This document shows, piece by piece, positions 33,124-46,511 of a stretch of DNA of 64,000 bases (the first letter of the stretch is position 1; each line of letters opens with the position of its first letter). The notes below the pieces were generated by a model that saw only the letters and a program-made list of their open reading frames with translations, made no database searches and was not told where the DNA came from. This DNA is from Atherinomorus stipes. Taxonomy: Eukaryota > Chordata > Actinopteri > Atheriniformes > Atherinidae. The DNA is taken from positions 372,001-436,000 of the forward strand of contig JALJCO010003433.1 of the NCBI GenBank assembly GCA_023101725.1, in the 5' to 3' direction. Both the position numbers and the translations under genes were made by a program.

Positions 33124-34729
33124 TTAAGTTTGGTAAAATCACTTTCGACGATGCTCACGTTATATAGCCTACAGCATTGTTGATGCAGTGGTCGTCGGCA
33201 GCATTCATCTGCTGTTCTCCCAACTCATCACATATGGATCAATGGTCAGGATCTACTCCACATCACTTTTTAACATTCAGGGTAGCCCTTGGTAGTCATT
33301 TTTCAATGTGTAGATAGTCACATAAACTTCCAACAACGTTCCTCTGTGTCTAAAGCGGACACCTTGAGATGAAACATTCTTTGTTAATGGCATCATCTCG
33401 TCATGACTGTTGCAACCCAGAATATGGAAGAAAAGCCTTTCTGCAGAAAGGAGAAATATGGTGATGTAGATGTCAAAGGCTGTATGTCAACCTGACCTAT
33501 AAAAGTAACCACAGAATAACTGTACAGAAAAAAAATGCATGACGACACGCCAATAACATTCAAACACATGACTGAATTTGCCATTAACAGACCTGGTTGC
33601 AATGCAGGGCTCCAAAGTCCTCACCCACAACTCAGCATGCTGATGGATGATGCTATAGGGATGTCAGTGAGTTAAAATACAATAGAAATGCTTTCCAGTG
33701 TGTGACAAATTGGGAGTGAGAGCGTGTTACTGCTGGTTACATTTAGTTGCTGCTAAAACTCCTGCAAACAGAGCTGATTCTGCTTCACATTATTATCATG
33801 CAGGAAGAGTAAAGCAATAAGAATATGCTGCTAGATGTGCCAACTTCTATATTCTGTATGCTTAACTTTATTTGGTCATTGAGACAGAGTGGGACTTGAG
33901 AAAAACGCAAATTAGAGAGAAAAAAACAGCAGTGTAAGAGCAAGATTCTGCAAAGAGAGTTGAGGATGAGCAGTCTTGATGCTTCTGTGCTCCTGTGCCA
34001 AAGAGAAGACATAAGTTGTGATAAAATCCAGAAAAAAACGACAGTCTGCCGAGGTGCTGCTGCTCTCCCCTACGGCCTGCGCATACAGTCACTAAGTTAT
34101 TGTCATTCTCTGAACAAACAAGCATCTCATCTGAGCAAATCTTTATGTAAAGTGTCTGTCCTAAGGCTTTTCACAAAGAAAGGCTCAACTCCCTCGACTC
34201 TTCAGTGGGTTCAACATAATTTTGTACAACAGAGGCCCAAACCAATAAAATACAGCAGACGCGAATACAGAAACAGTGCAGAGCTATTTAAAGTTGGGCC
34301 TTAAGCACTTCTGTCAAGCAAATCTGTTCCTTCTTTCTCCTCTTTTTGTTTTAGACATAGTCTCAAAACGTTAGCCCGTAAGGATATCATCAAGGCTACA
34401 CTAGTAGCACGAGAACATCTGTGCTTGCCTTTGGGCTTTTTCCTATCACACCGTGGAGGGCTATGCCTCATCCTGAGGCCATGTGGTCATAGAAATCCAC
34501 TCATGTATGAATGTTACTTTGCTCAAACATGACTCCAGGAGCAGAGACTGAGACAAAAGGACAGGACAGGTCAGGACTGTCCTGGGAGACACAGTGGACA
34601 TGCTTGGGTGTTTTGGAGCATAAATATTATTAAGACATGAGGAAAAACTGGCAGGTTGTGAAGAAGGTTTTCCTCAGTCTACTGGTTCTTAATTAACAAC
34701 ACCAAAACATCTGTATTAAACAGGGTGTA

Positions 34730-35235
34730 TAGTCATCCTCAAAATTACTCATACCCTCCCATTCAATAAGAAAAAAAAAAATTCAGCTGCCAGTGAAATA
34801 AGTTAAAAATGACAAAAGTTATAGTAAATGAAAATTTTATGAAAATCTTGACATTGATTTCTAATTGTGGTTCAACAGAAATGAACAAACAAAAAAGAAA
34901 ACAAGTAAACAGGCATGATGAGGCTCCTGGACTAAAATTTTGTTGAGTCAGTCAATGCAATCAGGTGTTTTCTGTAACGTCCAATCAGACGTCTGTACTT
35001 GCTGACAGGTATTTTGGTCCACTGTTCATGAGCACGTGCTCTAATTTGTCTGGGACAGTTTTTTTTTTAATTATTCTTTTTTTAACCACAATTCTAAAGC
35101 AATATTTTATTTCACTAAAGTATAATTTACTAGATTTGTATCTATTATTATTTTGAAAGTTTCTTGTTATTTGAATTACTATTGTGAATTTAGCATTTTT
35201 TAATTGTAGGGTGTGAATAATTTTGAGGACAACTG
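34730..35235. mobile_element. Tc1-like non-autonomous element, 506 bp
   Basis: Terminal inverted repeats AGT(C/T)(A/G)TCCTCAAAATTA(C/T)TCA lie between TA dinucleotides at 34728-34729 and 35236-35237. The interior keeps sequence resembling a transposase-gene remnant on neither strand in a usable frame. A TA target and TIRs of this kind are typical of Tc1/mariner. Confidence 0.8.
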
Positions 35236-38200
35236 TAATGAAAACATGACATCTATGATTGATTTTTTTCTGGTAATAATGTTTTCAATATCTTTAAAAA
35301 AAATGAAAAAAAAGAATACCTTAACTGCTCAATTAATCAGCATAGAACTGCTCCAGCTCTACAACTTCCCTCGACTGAACTGACTTACTTAATATTATTC
35401 AGGAAGTCACAGTAAGTGTTGGCAACAACAATGTTTTCTTGAAGTTAAAATGAAGGGACACAGACTCTCAAGCATCCAAGGACAAAGGGATTTGTGTTGT
35501 TACTGAGCAACACAGTCTATAAACACTACCGGACCTGGAAATATCACCTCTTATTGTACAGATAGCACTGGGCATTGTGATTCACAGACCTTAGATCTAA
35601 CCTTAATCCAGACTCTTCCTGCAACATGTCTTCAAACCCAGCCACAAGCGAAGCTTTATTTAAATGCAGTCTAAGGTCTCTATAGGACGCTGTATAAACA
35701 CTGAGAATGACCCTGCAGCATCTTAGTGTCTGGAGGAACATGTATATAGAACAGCAGCTAAAAATAACCCCATGTTGGCTTGTCTTTTTCTTGTTTTCTA
35801 TTATTATAACCTCTAGCTGCTCAACTGAATGAAATTAATTGCAAAGACATTTAAAAGGTTTCCGGTTCGACTAGTGACATTTTCAAGAAATAGACTGGAA
35901 TTATGGGGTTTATCTGTTGAGCTGAATTGATAAACTCAGTCTATGATGGGAAAAGTAAACGATAACACCTCTGTGCATGAGCTTTAAAAAAAGATCTGTA
36001 TGATCCAGTAATGGATTTTATGACCTTTGTGAGTTGGGTTTTAAGGAGAAGGAAGAGTTAAAGAGGGCGGAGAGTTTGCAACAGCTGACACAACGCTGAC
36101 GAAATGGGAGTAATATGTTCATTTGGTCATTGTTTCGATGAATCATTACTACATGCAAGCTACAAGAATGCCAAAAAAATGACTCCTCCCTAGAGAGACC
36201 TTTCGTAATTCAAGCAAACCTATTCTGGGTTTTCTGTGCTCTGTGGTCCAGCTTCCCTCGCATCTCTGCGTATCACAGTGTGTGTGCGCCTCAGAGTGTG
36301 GTGGAGTGTGCCAGGCAAGGCGGTGACAGGGTGTCGGCTGCGGTCTGTGAACCTGGCTGCTCTGCTCAGCTCCGTCTGTGACAGAGAGCGAGGGGGACAT
36401 CGCCCGGCCGCGGTTGCCCCAGCTGGGCCAATCAGGCGTGAGACCTCGTGGTCGAATCAGCGCATGCCTTCCGCCATGTGCAGCGCTGTGGCACAGATAC
36501 CCTTATGTATTCCAATATGCTCTCCACAGTGTCAACACGGCTCTGTGTGTCACTCGTGTGTGTTTCTTCAGATAATGAAAGCGCTCTCCTTAAATGCACC
36601 TTTGCTGGTTGTATTTTACAAAATATTTAACAGCTGCATGGCTGAACTTTGTGCTTCAGTAACTTTTGGTGCATTTAATATTTTTTTCTCAAAACATACC
36701 AAGTAGCAAAGGTCACCTTGAAGACCCTGTTCTCAACAAGTTGTCTCACTGGTTGAAACTTTGAAAAGTTTGCAGCTTTATGCTAATATAACTCATTTCA
36801 AGAGAATAATGAAGCTGCACATAGAAACAAAATTTCCAGCAAATATTACCAAGCAATTAACAGGAATTGGAAGATATTCTTGTCTTTACAGATTGTTGTA
36901 TTTTTGGTCATATTGCAGATGTTAGTGCTTTAAGAGCCTATCTTTACTCTGACATAGCCTACATATCGTATCTGTCTGAATCACGCTCAGCAGACAGAGG
37001 GATTCTGGGGAAATTTTTGGCATAAATGTAAAATGTGCAGCAACAAGCAACACAGACCCCACAGGGCTGACACTATGCATAGACTGAATGCAGATTTAAC
37101 AGGATAAAGATCCAGAAATGCTGCCCTCAAAAGCACCAAAGCATTGTTTGTTATGTTTTATGACACAATCTAAACTTTAAAGCGCTCACTTTGACAATGT
37201 GTGCTTTCTCCACAGGCTCTTTCCTTCATCAGTGCAAAAACAAATAACAGAAAAAAGCAAACCAGGAGGCCACTACATCTCAAATTGTTTCATATTTTGA
37301 TCACTCATATGTGGCACTGGAAAATTAAAATGAGTAGTCGGATGTTGAGAGCTGGTGAGAAGCGTTATGCAGAGCACCTAGCACCCAAGACCAAGACTAG
37401 TTTTTAAATCCAGTTGAATAAACATCTTTAAATAGAGTCAGCGCAGCTCCATGAACTGTAAACTGTGGATTTGAGATAGTGTCGGAAATTCTGAGATACA
37501 GTAAGTCTCACTGTGCTCTGAAATACTCTAAAAGGCAAGAAAAAGACAAGTCAAAAAACACTGAAAATTAAAGTTAAACACTTTATAAGTGTTGATACTG
37601 ATGTTATTGAACCAAAAATTCTCTAAAAACTTTAGAACATCAAAAATGAAACATACTGCTAAATCTGTTTTACTTCAAGGATTACAGCAGCTGGCTTCCT
37701 CAGTAAACGGGCACCACCTGAAGCCGGGAGACCCCCTTTTGTTTTCTTCTTTTGTGGCTCTGTCAAAACTGCCACAGTAACCTTTTGGCATATTGTAATT
37801 TAAGTGGTTTGAGGGGAAACTAGATGTCTGAATCCCCTCTTGGCTCTGTTTCCAAGCTTTTAAAAATTCTGACAGTAGACACTCACTGATCAGTGTGGCT
37901 TTCTTGTTGGCTGCACTAGAAAGGCAGATGCGCGTGCATGTCCCTTCAGATGATGACATGCATGCTTTGGTGGTGGAAAATCTGTTAAACTGCAAATCAA
38001 CCTAGGAAAAATGGAGACTTGCTCACCAAAAAGCCTTAAAACAGTTTAGTTAGTGTTAGATATTCAATGTAGTCTAGTACATCTGCCTCAAGTTGGGCTC
38101 TAAATTTGCTATTTGTCTCCACAACAGGAGTTTTAACTGATTTTCTCATCTCGGATTAGCTGTAGAAGACAACAGATGGTAGAATGATTTGGACTGTCTC

Positions 38201-41200
38201 AGCTCACAGGAGTTAGGATTGCTGTATTGTTGATACCTGGACCCTGTTCATTAACAGTTCATTAAGTTGAAAAGGGCTAAAGTTTCATAGTGACTCGCAA
38301 ATATAAGCAATCTTGTTGTTTATCTAATATCTAACTTAACAATTTGTAAATCAGACAAATGCTGCCAAGATTTGCTTCAAAGTGACATCATTTTTCTTTA
38401 AATCACTAAAATGTGTAAAACTTTTTCCTTTATTATCTAACATCAACAAAAGTAACCGAAGCATATCAAAGTGCTGAGTTGCAGTGCAAGATACGGATAC
38501 AGTCCACAACCCAGATGGACATCCAGCCCAAGGTTAGAACGCGTGACTTCCAAATGGATGGCTCGGACCACCAAGCAATAACACAGGCAGTTTAAAAGTT
38601 AGTTGAGATCAGTTCAAACAAATCTGAATTATCAATAATTTGCTCTGTTTTCTCCAAAACCTGACATCATATTTATCAGAAATTAGTTTAATTGTTTCAG
38701 CACGTTGGAAATCTTTTGTTTTATATGACAGCTGACACCAGTATTTTCTCACATTTTTCAGACTTGTTCCTCCTCTTGCCAGCAAACATCCTTTAAGTGC
38801 TGAGCAGTTAGGGCCTGAATTCACACGACTAGAACAACGTTGTCAGAAACGATGCTTTGCATTAATCCAAGTCAGTAACACTGTCAACACAAGTGAAGGC
38901 AGAGCAACAACAAAAGAAAGTGAAACAACAGGTATGAGTAATATGAGCACACAGTCAGCTGACCAGAAGCCTAAACATTACTTCATAACGGCTGAACCCA
39001 GAACACTGCAGAAAAAGGAAGGTTGTGTCATTGGAGGGTGACGGTGAATGAAAGGCAACTCTCTGCCCTCATGGCTGTCACGTTGTGGCTCCGCCCCCTC
39101 CGCTGACCTGAAGGCAATGGCATAAGACCTGTCACCCCGAATCACGGCCTGGACCACGACATCCACGCTCATATGTAAATGTGTCAGCATGCACAGATTC
39201 ATGAGTCTGACATATCAGTTTGAATATGCATGTGCAGCACAGTCTGCAGCGTAAACATCTCTGCATGCAGGGCTTACTTCATCTGTATGTGTGTATGCAT
39301 GCACGCCGTATGTATGTCTGAGCTGATCCCGGTATGTAACAGTGACATTCCCAGTGGGAAGGAGCCTCATGACTGTTTTTATTTGTTAGACTGCCCATAT
39401 TTCTTCGCAAGTACAGGCTAGGTGAAAGTGACATCTGATTTCAACCACACTCAGATGGGGTTCGCTCTCTCTGTATCTGTCTTGTTCTTTGGCCACACTT
39501 GTCCCCCTCTGCTTGCACCTTCTGCAAAAAAAGATTTACTGTTTATCTCTGTTTATTTCTGTGCAAATTAGTCCTTAGTTTCATTTGGTTGATGAAACTG
39601 AAAACTTGTCCTGTTTTGTTTACATTTTTGTGCAGGCAAGTTCATGTGATCTGATTCCAGCAACTCCCAGTTTATCTGCTATTTTTTTCCAATTGATGAA
39701 CTCGTCCAAAACAGGAAACAGCAACAGATTCTTGCATATGTGAAGCTTTAAAAAGAGAGATAAAGCAATTGCGCATAAATAGACATATTATAGTTATATT
39801 TTTGTAAATACATTACAGACTAAAGTTTAAGTACGCAGCACTGCTGCATTGCAGTTACTTTTGCAATGCAAACACGTGTGTTGCACAACCACCACATGCT
39901 GCAGAAATACCACACAGACGACATGAATCATGGTGTTAGGGTTCCCTTTGTCCGATAAAATCAGACACTTGCCTTCCATTTTGTTTTGTTTTTTCTTACA
40001 GTTAAAGACATAGGAGATCTGCAGTGGCGTCATGGCGACACGTGCACCGACACAAATGGCAACACGCTTGTTTGCGAAGGGTCAGGGCCAACTGCAGGGC
40101 TCATTTTCCAGAGGAGTCATCCTGAGTCACAAAGAGCACGCACAACCCTCCCCTCCCTGTCATTGCTGAATATTTTAGGTTTACACTAAAATATCAGAAG
40201 TGTCGGAGACTCAAACTGCACTTTGCAAAATCACACATAACACTACGTCAGTAGCTAATCAACTGATTGAATTAGGGAAACAAAAGAAGGTCAAAATCTT
40301 CATAATTTATACTTCACAGTGTGAAGTTGATGAGCTCAAAATTTAATGACAATTTAATTAAAACTATTTTAATCCTCAGTGTTATCTAAGGACAGTTGGG
40401 CACATCTCCATATCAACCTTACAGAACTTATTTCACTTTGTGCACTCAATCTTCAACTATTCTCCCAGAAAATTATCAGCTGCTGACTCCAGAAATATTT
40501 TCCCCACATCATCCAAAGACATAAATTACATCCTCAACTGTACTTTCAAGTGGCGCTGTCAGTGCAGCTGCAAGTTCTCACTTTAAATACGCACCAAATG
40601 CACACTCAGAGAGTAAAAGTGGATGCACAAACTGCTCTAAAACACACACTGCTACATCTACCATTTGCAGCTGATGACCTCTAACAACTCTAATCACTTG
40701 GTAATTACATGGAAAGGGAGCAAAGCACCTTCCCTCTGCTGATGCCTTAAAGTGGCTTACAGGAACTGGCAACCAGAAAATGCAGAGCAGAGTACACAGC
40801 GTCAAGCAGAGGGAATCCAGACTAGTTGGCAGGCTTATAGACACAGTTTTCCCTCTGCGAGCTGCACTCTGAGGATTAAACCAGGCAGTGTGCTCACGTC
40901 TGCTAAACAAGATATAGTCATAATACCTTGATATTTCATGTAGCGAAAAGCCAGTTAGGAGTCGCTGCAGTGGTGAACGATCTCCCATCGTGTCCGCACA
41001 TTTCCCACCTCACCAAAATCAATGTAATCGACTGTTTTAAATGCCAGGATCATAACATGTTGGTGGTTTACACTTTAAAACACCTGTGTTTTATAAATGC
41101 AAGTATTTTTAATGCAGTGGCTAAAAGCATGAAATTTATCTCTTACTGTAATGGTTCCACATCTCACATTCTGAAGGCAAAAATTGGGAAAAACAGGCAG

Positions 41201-42888
41201 TACATTACTCCATTTGTTCAAAAAAGCTGCCTATGTAATTGACTTAAACACATCCTGCAGACATTTTCCTGAACAAAAAATTGCAAAGAGCTGATAAACT
41301 GCAGGTGATTAAAATGAAAACATTCAAACAACAGCACAAAGGTAGAACATTTAGAAAACATAATGACAATTTTCTTGTCTTTTCTAAAGGCTAAAGGATT
41401 TTTTGTGGAAGGTGAATTAAACATTTTAGGGATTTATGGGCTTATTGCATTGTGAACAATAATTAATTTTTATTGGCTGTTTAAAGAAAAATATTAATAT
41501 TAAACATAAAAGATGTTATTTTAGTAGTACAACAGTGCATGCCTTGCAGCAATCTCAAATGTGAGACTAAATCATGTGCTCTTTAAAAGTCATTTAAGGG
41601 ATACAAGAAAATCTAATGTGTCTTCAGTTTGATATGCCATCACTGATTAGAAGCCCAGGAGTTATTCAAGCTTTTAACTATAATTTGAAACCTGGGCGGT
41701 CTAATGAATTCTGCACTATATAGTGATATTGATTTTTCTTATATAATAAGTCATTATGAATTCAATTGGAGGACATTTAAGCCAAAGTACCGTTAAGCTT
41801 TGTACTGAGTGGTGCTGGTGGAAACACTTTAATCGCAGACAGTAATTTGGAGTGAATCTAACATGCTGAAGATTTTGTGCGTTGCAGGTTTGGAATGTGA
41901 TTAAGCGCTTTTAATAAAAATGATTTGTTTTCAATAATAAATGTTGGGTGGAAGTACGGCAGTTTTCACTCATCTAAACGTTATATTTTTAACATTTCTA
42001 TATTCGTCAGCACAGCGCAGAAGTCTTGAGCCTTCATGTCTTTATGTTTTGCTTCCAAGCAGCCAGATTTTCGTTTAATATTTTAAAGTGGTCTTGAGCA
42101 TTGGTTCCCCAGGCTTTCTGAAGCTATTTCAAAGTTTTTATGACTTTTGCTTTTGGACATGAAGTGCGTTTTCACCCAGTTTTAGTCCAGGGTACCTTGC
42201 CATTTTCACTCAATGTTTTGTATTGTTTGTAAAACCACTTAACATTGACCTATGATTAATGTAAGCACAAAAAGGTACCAAACTCAAGGAATGAATCAGT
42301 GTTGTGTCTACATGTAACTGACAATTTGGCAGCATCCCACTTCAAACTGTACGTTTACACACTTTGTTAAATCAGTCTGCCACACAAACATATTTGCTTC
42401 CATTTTTTTAGCTGCCTCTGTGAAAAAATGCCAAAGATAACACAGTTTGACAGACATAGAATAGTATTAATAGTACTTTTACACTGCAAAGATGCTTCCC
42501 TAAATGATAGCCTAAGTCTTGGCCTATTTTTTTTTATGGTGAATGTGTGAAGGATGGAAATTGGACAAGTGAAATGAAAAAAGAAAGAAGTTGTGAGCTT
42601 TAAATAAAACTACCTATAACAGATTAACGATATCTGAAAGTTATTCCCTGAAGAAGTAGTGAAAAACTCCAGCAAAGACCTGACGCAGGACCTGAGAGAT
42701 GCATCTCCTCAGCTAATTTATCAACTGCTGGCCGAAGCCTCTTAACAAATTGCCTAAATAGAAGGATGGCTATCAAGAGGCCACTTATAGTTAGGTAAAT
42801 GGGGACAAAAGGCTGAGGTATGCCAAATGACACAAGAGCTGGACTCGAAAACAGCAGCAACAGGTTTTATGGAGTCATGAATCCTCCC
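35236..42888. other. Non-coding stretch, 7.6 kb
   Basis: Apart from the GC-richer block at 36230-36500, nothing is recognised. Long frames such as the minus-strand one at 40578-40988 lack domains and splice context. Confidence 0.55.
36230..36500. other. GC-richer block without recognised gene
   Basis: CpG and G+C rise locally (for example GACATCGCCCGGCCGCGG). Open frames overlap on both strands with no family features. A regulatory element is possible, but nothing specific supports it. Confidence 0.3.
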
Positions 42889-42910
42889 GAGACAGAGAGA
42901 GAGAAAGAGA

Positions 42911-42941
<31 letters not shown>
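42889..42941. repeat. (GA)n microsatellite with GACA and GAAA interruptions
   Basis: A purine-only tract of about 50 nt, immediately upstream of the Tc1 transposase remnant. Confidence 0.95.
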
Positions 42942-42943
<2 letters not shown>

Positions 42944-43145
42944 CCTGGACCTCAACATCGTTGAAGCAGTGTGGGATCAAACGGACAGAGAACAGAAGAA
43001 AAAGCAGCCAACATCCAAAAAATAGTTTTGGGAAGTCCTCCAACAAGCCTGGAGAACTACTCCTGACGTGCAGTTACAGAAGAGCTTGTTTAAGAGGGTT
43101 TACTTTGTGTTGAAAGACAAAGATGGCCATAACAAATATTTGGCA
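42944..43145 (+). pseudogene. C-terminal remnant of a Tc1-like transposase
   Basis: The plus-strand reading PDLNIVEAVWDQTDREQKKK QP, then FWEVLQQAW and LKDKDGHNKYLA, matches the end of Tc1-like transposases: the DLNPIE-like motif carrying the catalytic Glu, a WEVLQ helix and a KxxGHTKY-like end. An in-frame stop after TSKK breaks it. The rest of the element is not recognised upstream, where the GA repeat begins. Confidence 0.75.
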
Positions 43146-45739
43146 TAACCAGAATTTGTTTGTCTTTTTCCTTACACATTTGCAATATTAATGATTGGGT
43201 TTTTTTCCAGACTTTTGCACATCCAACCATGTATATGCACAATTTATATAAAACACACAATGAGGAAGCAAAATTAATAGATTAAACTGGCTATTAATGT
43301 TTTGCATTTCCAAAATTAGCTCCACCTCCTGCAACAATTGATGCATTCACAAATTAAAATCTCTAACTCATAACCTGAGCTATCCTTTTCTATACATTTA
43401 CTACACTTTCTTTTGTGCAAATATTTCTAAATTATTTCTTAAAATGTATTCAAGACTGAATATAAACATTCAGATTTTCCCACTAACCACTGTGGCTCTT
43501 TTTGAGAAACTGTCTATGCCGATGAGAAACAGCTGCCAGCCATCTTTGTCCGAGTTGCACTCCTTTTCATTTTTTGCTCTGCTTTACTTGTTTTGATTTA
43601 TACTATTAAATATCCTGGGATCAATGAAATAACCATCAGGTAGTTTTTAAGTTTTTTTTTTTATAGAATCACATCAACTCACCAGACAGCTGTGAGGCTA
43701 TGCGTGATTTCTTCAACTTTTCTGGGATGCCCTCTGATCATTTAATAAACATCCACGCACAATTTATCACTTTTATCTGCCAGGTCATGATTTTTTCTGT
43801 CTTTTTTGGTCTCCAGGGAGAGGGAAAAAATACAGAAAATCCTGTATTTTAAATTAAAAGCGAGCTGGAGCAGAATCTGAAGTGATGGGGCGTTTCTCAG
43901 CTGCCAAACAGAATGTGCTCCTCATTTCTCTCAGTGCTGGACTGAATAGGGGGAGACTTTCCTTTCTCTCAATGCACAGGGAGCAAAATAATGGTCTGTG
44001 GTGGGGTGGTGGTGAGGGTACAAGGGTAAGAAGGTGGGAGGAGTATCACAGAAAGATGGACTGCCTTGCAGAACAGTTTCAAACACAGAAAATGTTAATT
44101 AAATCTACAGCATGCAAAGCTATGAAATGTCAAAACTGCATTCACTTGATGGAAACAAAGATATGGAGGGCAAATGGAGGTTGATATGCTGCTGCTGGCA
44201 GCTTACCAAAGAATAAATTCTGAACAAATACATAGCATCCATATGTTATGTAGAAAGCAAGCATCACTCACTAGCACTAAGCTCTTTCAACTGGCAATAC
44301 CCCAAATCCATCACAATGACTTCACGTGTAGCATGGATTTTTCTGAAGCACAGGGGAGAAAATCATCATGATGGCTCATATTTGTGCTGGTATGGCACTG
44401 ACAAATGCTCCACACAGGAGCCAATGTGGCATATTTCAAAGATATCTAGAGGCGGTTTCTCATCATTGTGAATAATGCGGATGCTGGCTTCTCCTCAGGT
44501 TAAAGGCTTTAAGTGGTGGGAGGGTTTCTTTTGATATAGAAGATGAGATAATAACTGAATGAGGAAAAATATATATAGATGGATGGGCTGTCAAAACCAT
44601 ATTTAGCATGTTTTATTGTCAAAATGGGGATTTTGGAGCTTCAGTTTAGCATTATGGACAAAGAACCAACACAAAAGGATATAATCCTGAGGATGTAGAT
44701 TTGCACAACAGAAACCGGTAAGAAAATTATTGTAAAACTTCATTAGTTATGGGTTTTTCTTTCTTTCCTGTTTTTCTGTTTTGTTGTCATTTGGCAACTA
44801 TTAAGTTTAAGACTATTTGAGAAAAAAAAAAATTAAAAATCACATTGGCAGCCAGTTTATTCATTTGCAGTTTTTTTTGTTGGTGATCATAATGTAACGT
44901 GAATGTCTCAGTTAAGATCAATAATTCAAAAAAAATCCTTAAAAGGCATCATAAGGGAAACTTTTCTTTTAAGCACTTGTTAATTTATTCATTGTTGATA
45001 AAAGACAAGAATTTACTAATAGTCATTATAAAGTCTGCTTCTGCTCCGTCTGATCTGAACAGCTCCAACAGGATTTGACCAAACCCTCATCAGAAACACC
45101 GCCCATCTACACCATATTTCTTTTTTAAATAACTGGAGACCAAAGCATTGGGGGGTACTGGGGTCCAGTCTGATTTTTTTTTTTAAATCGAGTTTCAGCT
45201 GATAAGCAGATGTGTCTACAAATTTGCAGCTTATGTCAATCAGACGCGCTCATTTCCCAAAAAGCACTGCTGATAAGTTGGTCTCTTGTTGCTAACTGAT
45301 TGGCCTTGATCATGGTCGAACACATAAAAAGAAAAGAAAATGAAAATGAAATGGATGCCATTCAGTCAATTAAAAAAGAAATTGACCAAGGAGATGCAAC
45401 TGTGCTTTGTGCGTTCTGGAGCCATGTGGTGCGTCTGTGACCCTCGACATTTACTCTCTGAGTGAGAGGCTTCCACTGGGTTAAATTAGCCACATTGAGA
45501 CCGAAGATGTCAGTGAAAACCTTCAAGATGCTGTAATTTAACAGAGAAATTCTTACCGCTATGCGAGTCTGTGAAGATGCTTTAAGATGTAAGATGATCC
45601 TTTGTTTGGGAAGGGAAGGTCGTTTTGGACTTGGTGAGGTCCAAACTTGAATCCCGCCGTTGATTATCTGCTCCACTTCTCGGGAGGAACCAGCAGGACG
45701 TTTTACTGATGTCTTTTCAATTTGATTTCATAGCATCAC
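43146..45739. other. Non-coding stretch
   Basis: AT-rich. No supported gene or repeat. Confidence 0.5.
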
Positions 45740-46377
45740 TACGAGACGTGTGAGCAGTCTTTGTCCATGTGTTCCGTGTTCGGTCGAGCTACGTCGATTG
45801 AACTATGTGGTCTGCTGCGTAAAACCGGTGCCAAAATTCCTGCGGGCCCGTTCCGTTACAGAGATGCGAGACAATAGTCGGGTCATTTTGGCACGGGTAG
45901 AACCACCTCCAGTGCCAAGAACACTTGAATCAGCTGACTAAAGGCTAATTTTGAGCGCTGGTTTGGTCATATTTCTGCGACTGGCTCGAAAATTTGGCGA
46001 TAAATATGTCAGTCGCTCACGTGCCAGTTGGCTCCGGCGTTGCCTTTCGGGTCCCTCATCCTATTCTTCGCGGGAGTAGTGGACAGTGTAGTTGCCGATC
46101 TGTTGATCACTGGAGGTCCACCTAGACCAAGCAGAGTCCTTATCTCGTAGACGGGATCGGAACCGGGCTCTCCGCCTCGCAGCAACACACTCAGACTCTG
46201 GCTGAACGGGGATCTCGATGACTGACAGCTGGATTCCCTCAGAGGAAGCCTGGCGACCCGTCTTTGCAGGGGAGCAGTAATAGCAGGATGTTGCGCGTAC
46301 GCGTCTTTGGCAGTGCGCGCACCCGACAGGTCACACAGCTCGGGTCCATAAACATCTGCCTCGAAGAAAAGGGCAGT
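45740..46377. other. CpG-rich block, possible CpG island
   Basis: A stretch of about 640 bp is much richer in CpG and G+C than its surroundings (for example TGCGCGTACGCGTC and GTGCGCGCACCCG). A minus-strand frame without start codon is open for 122 codons (46377-46012). A possible minus-strand donor (GCG then GTAAGAA) lies at about 45558. It could be a promoter island for a minus-strand transcript, or a recent GC-rich repeat. No gene is recognised. Confidence 0.4.
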
Positions 46378-46485
46378 TCAGCCGATTTTAAACAGTGCTC
46401 AGTTTGTATTTGGAGCTCACATTAGGGAGCGTTTCAGAAATCAGTACTGCACTGTATCCCACATGTGTATACAATGAAGAACACC

Positions 46486-46511
46486 ATTATGTGTGTAATT
46501 ACACACATAAT
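46486..46511. repeat. Perfect 26-bp palindrome
   Basis: ATTATGTGTGTAA followed without spacer by its exact reverse complement. Confidence 0.95.

Noticed and set aside
38978..39202. Minus-strand frame reading SVDVVVQAVIRGDRSYAIAF
   Set aside because: It looks protein-like and a GTCAGC follows, but there is no acceptor with a pyrimidine tract, no neighbouring exon and no family that I recognise.
40578..40988. 136-codon minus-strand open frame
   Set aside because: No start context, domain or splice partner; composition is like the surrounding non-coding DNA.
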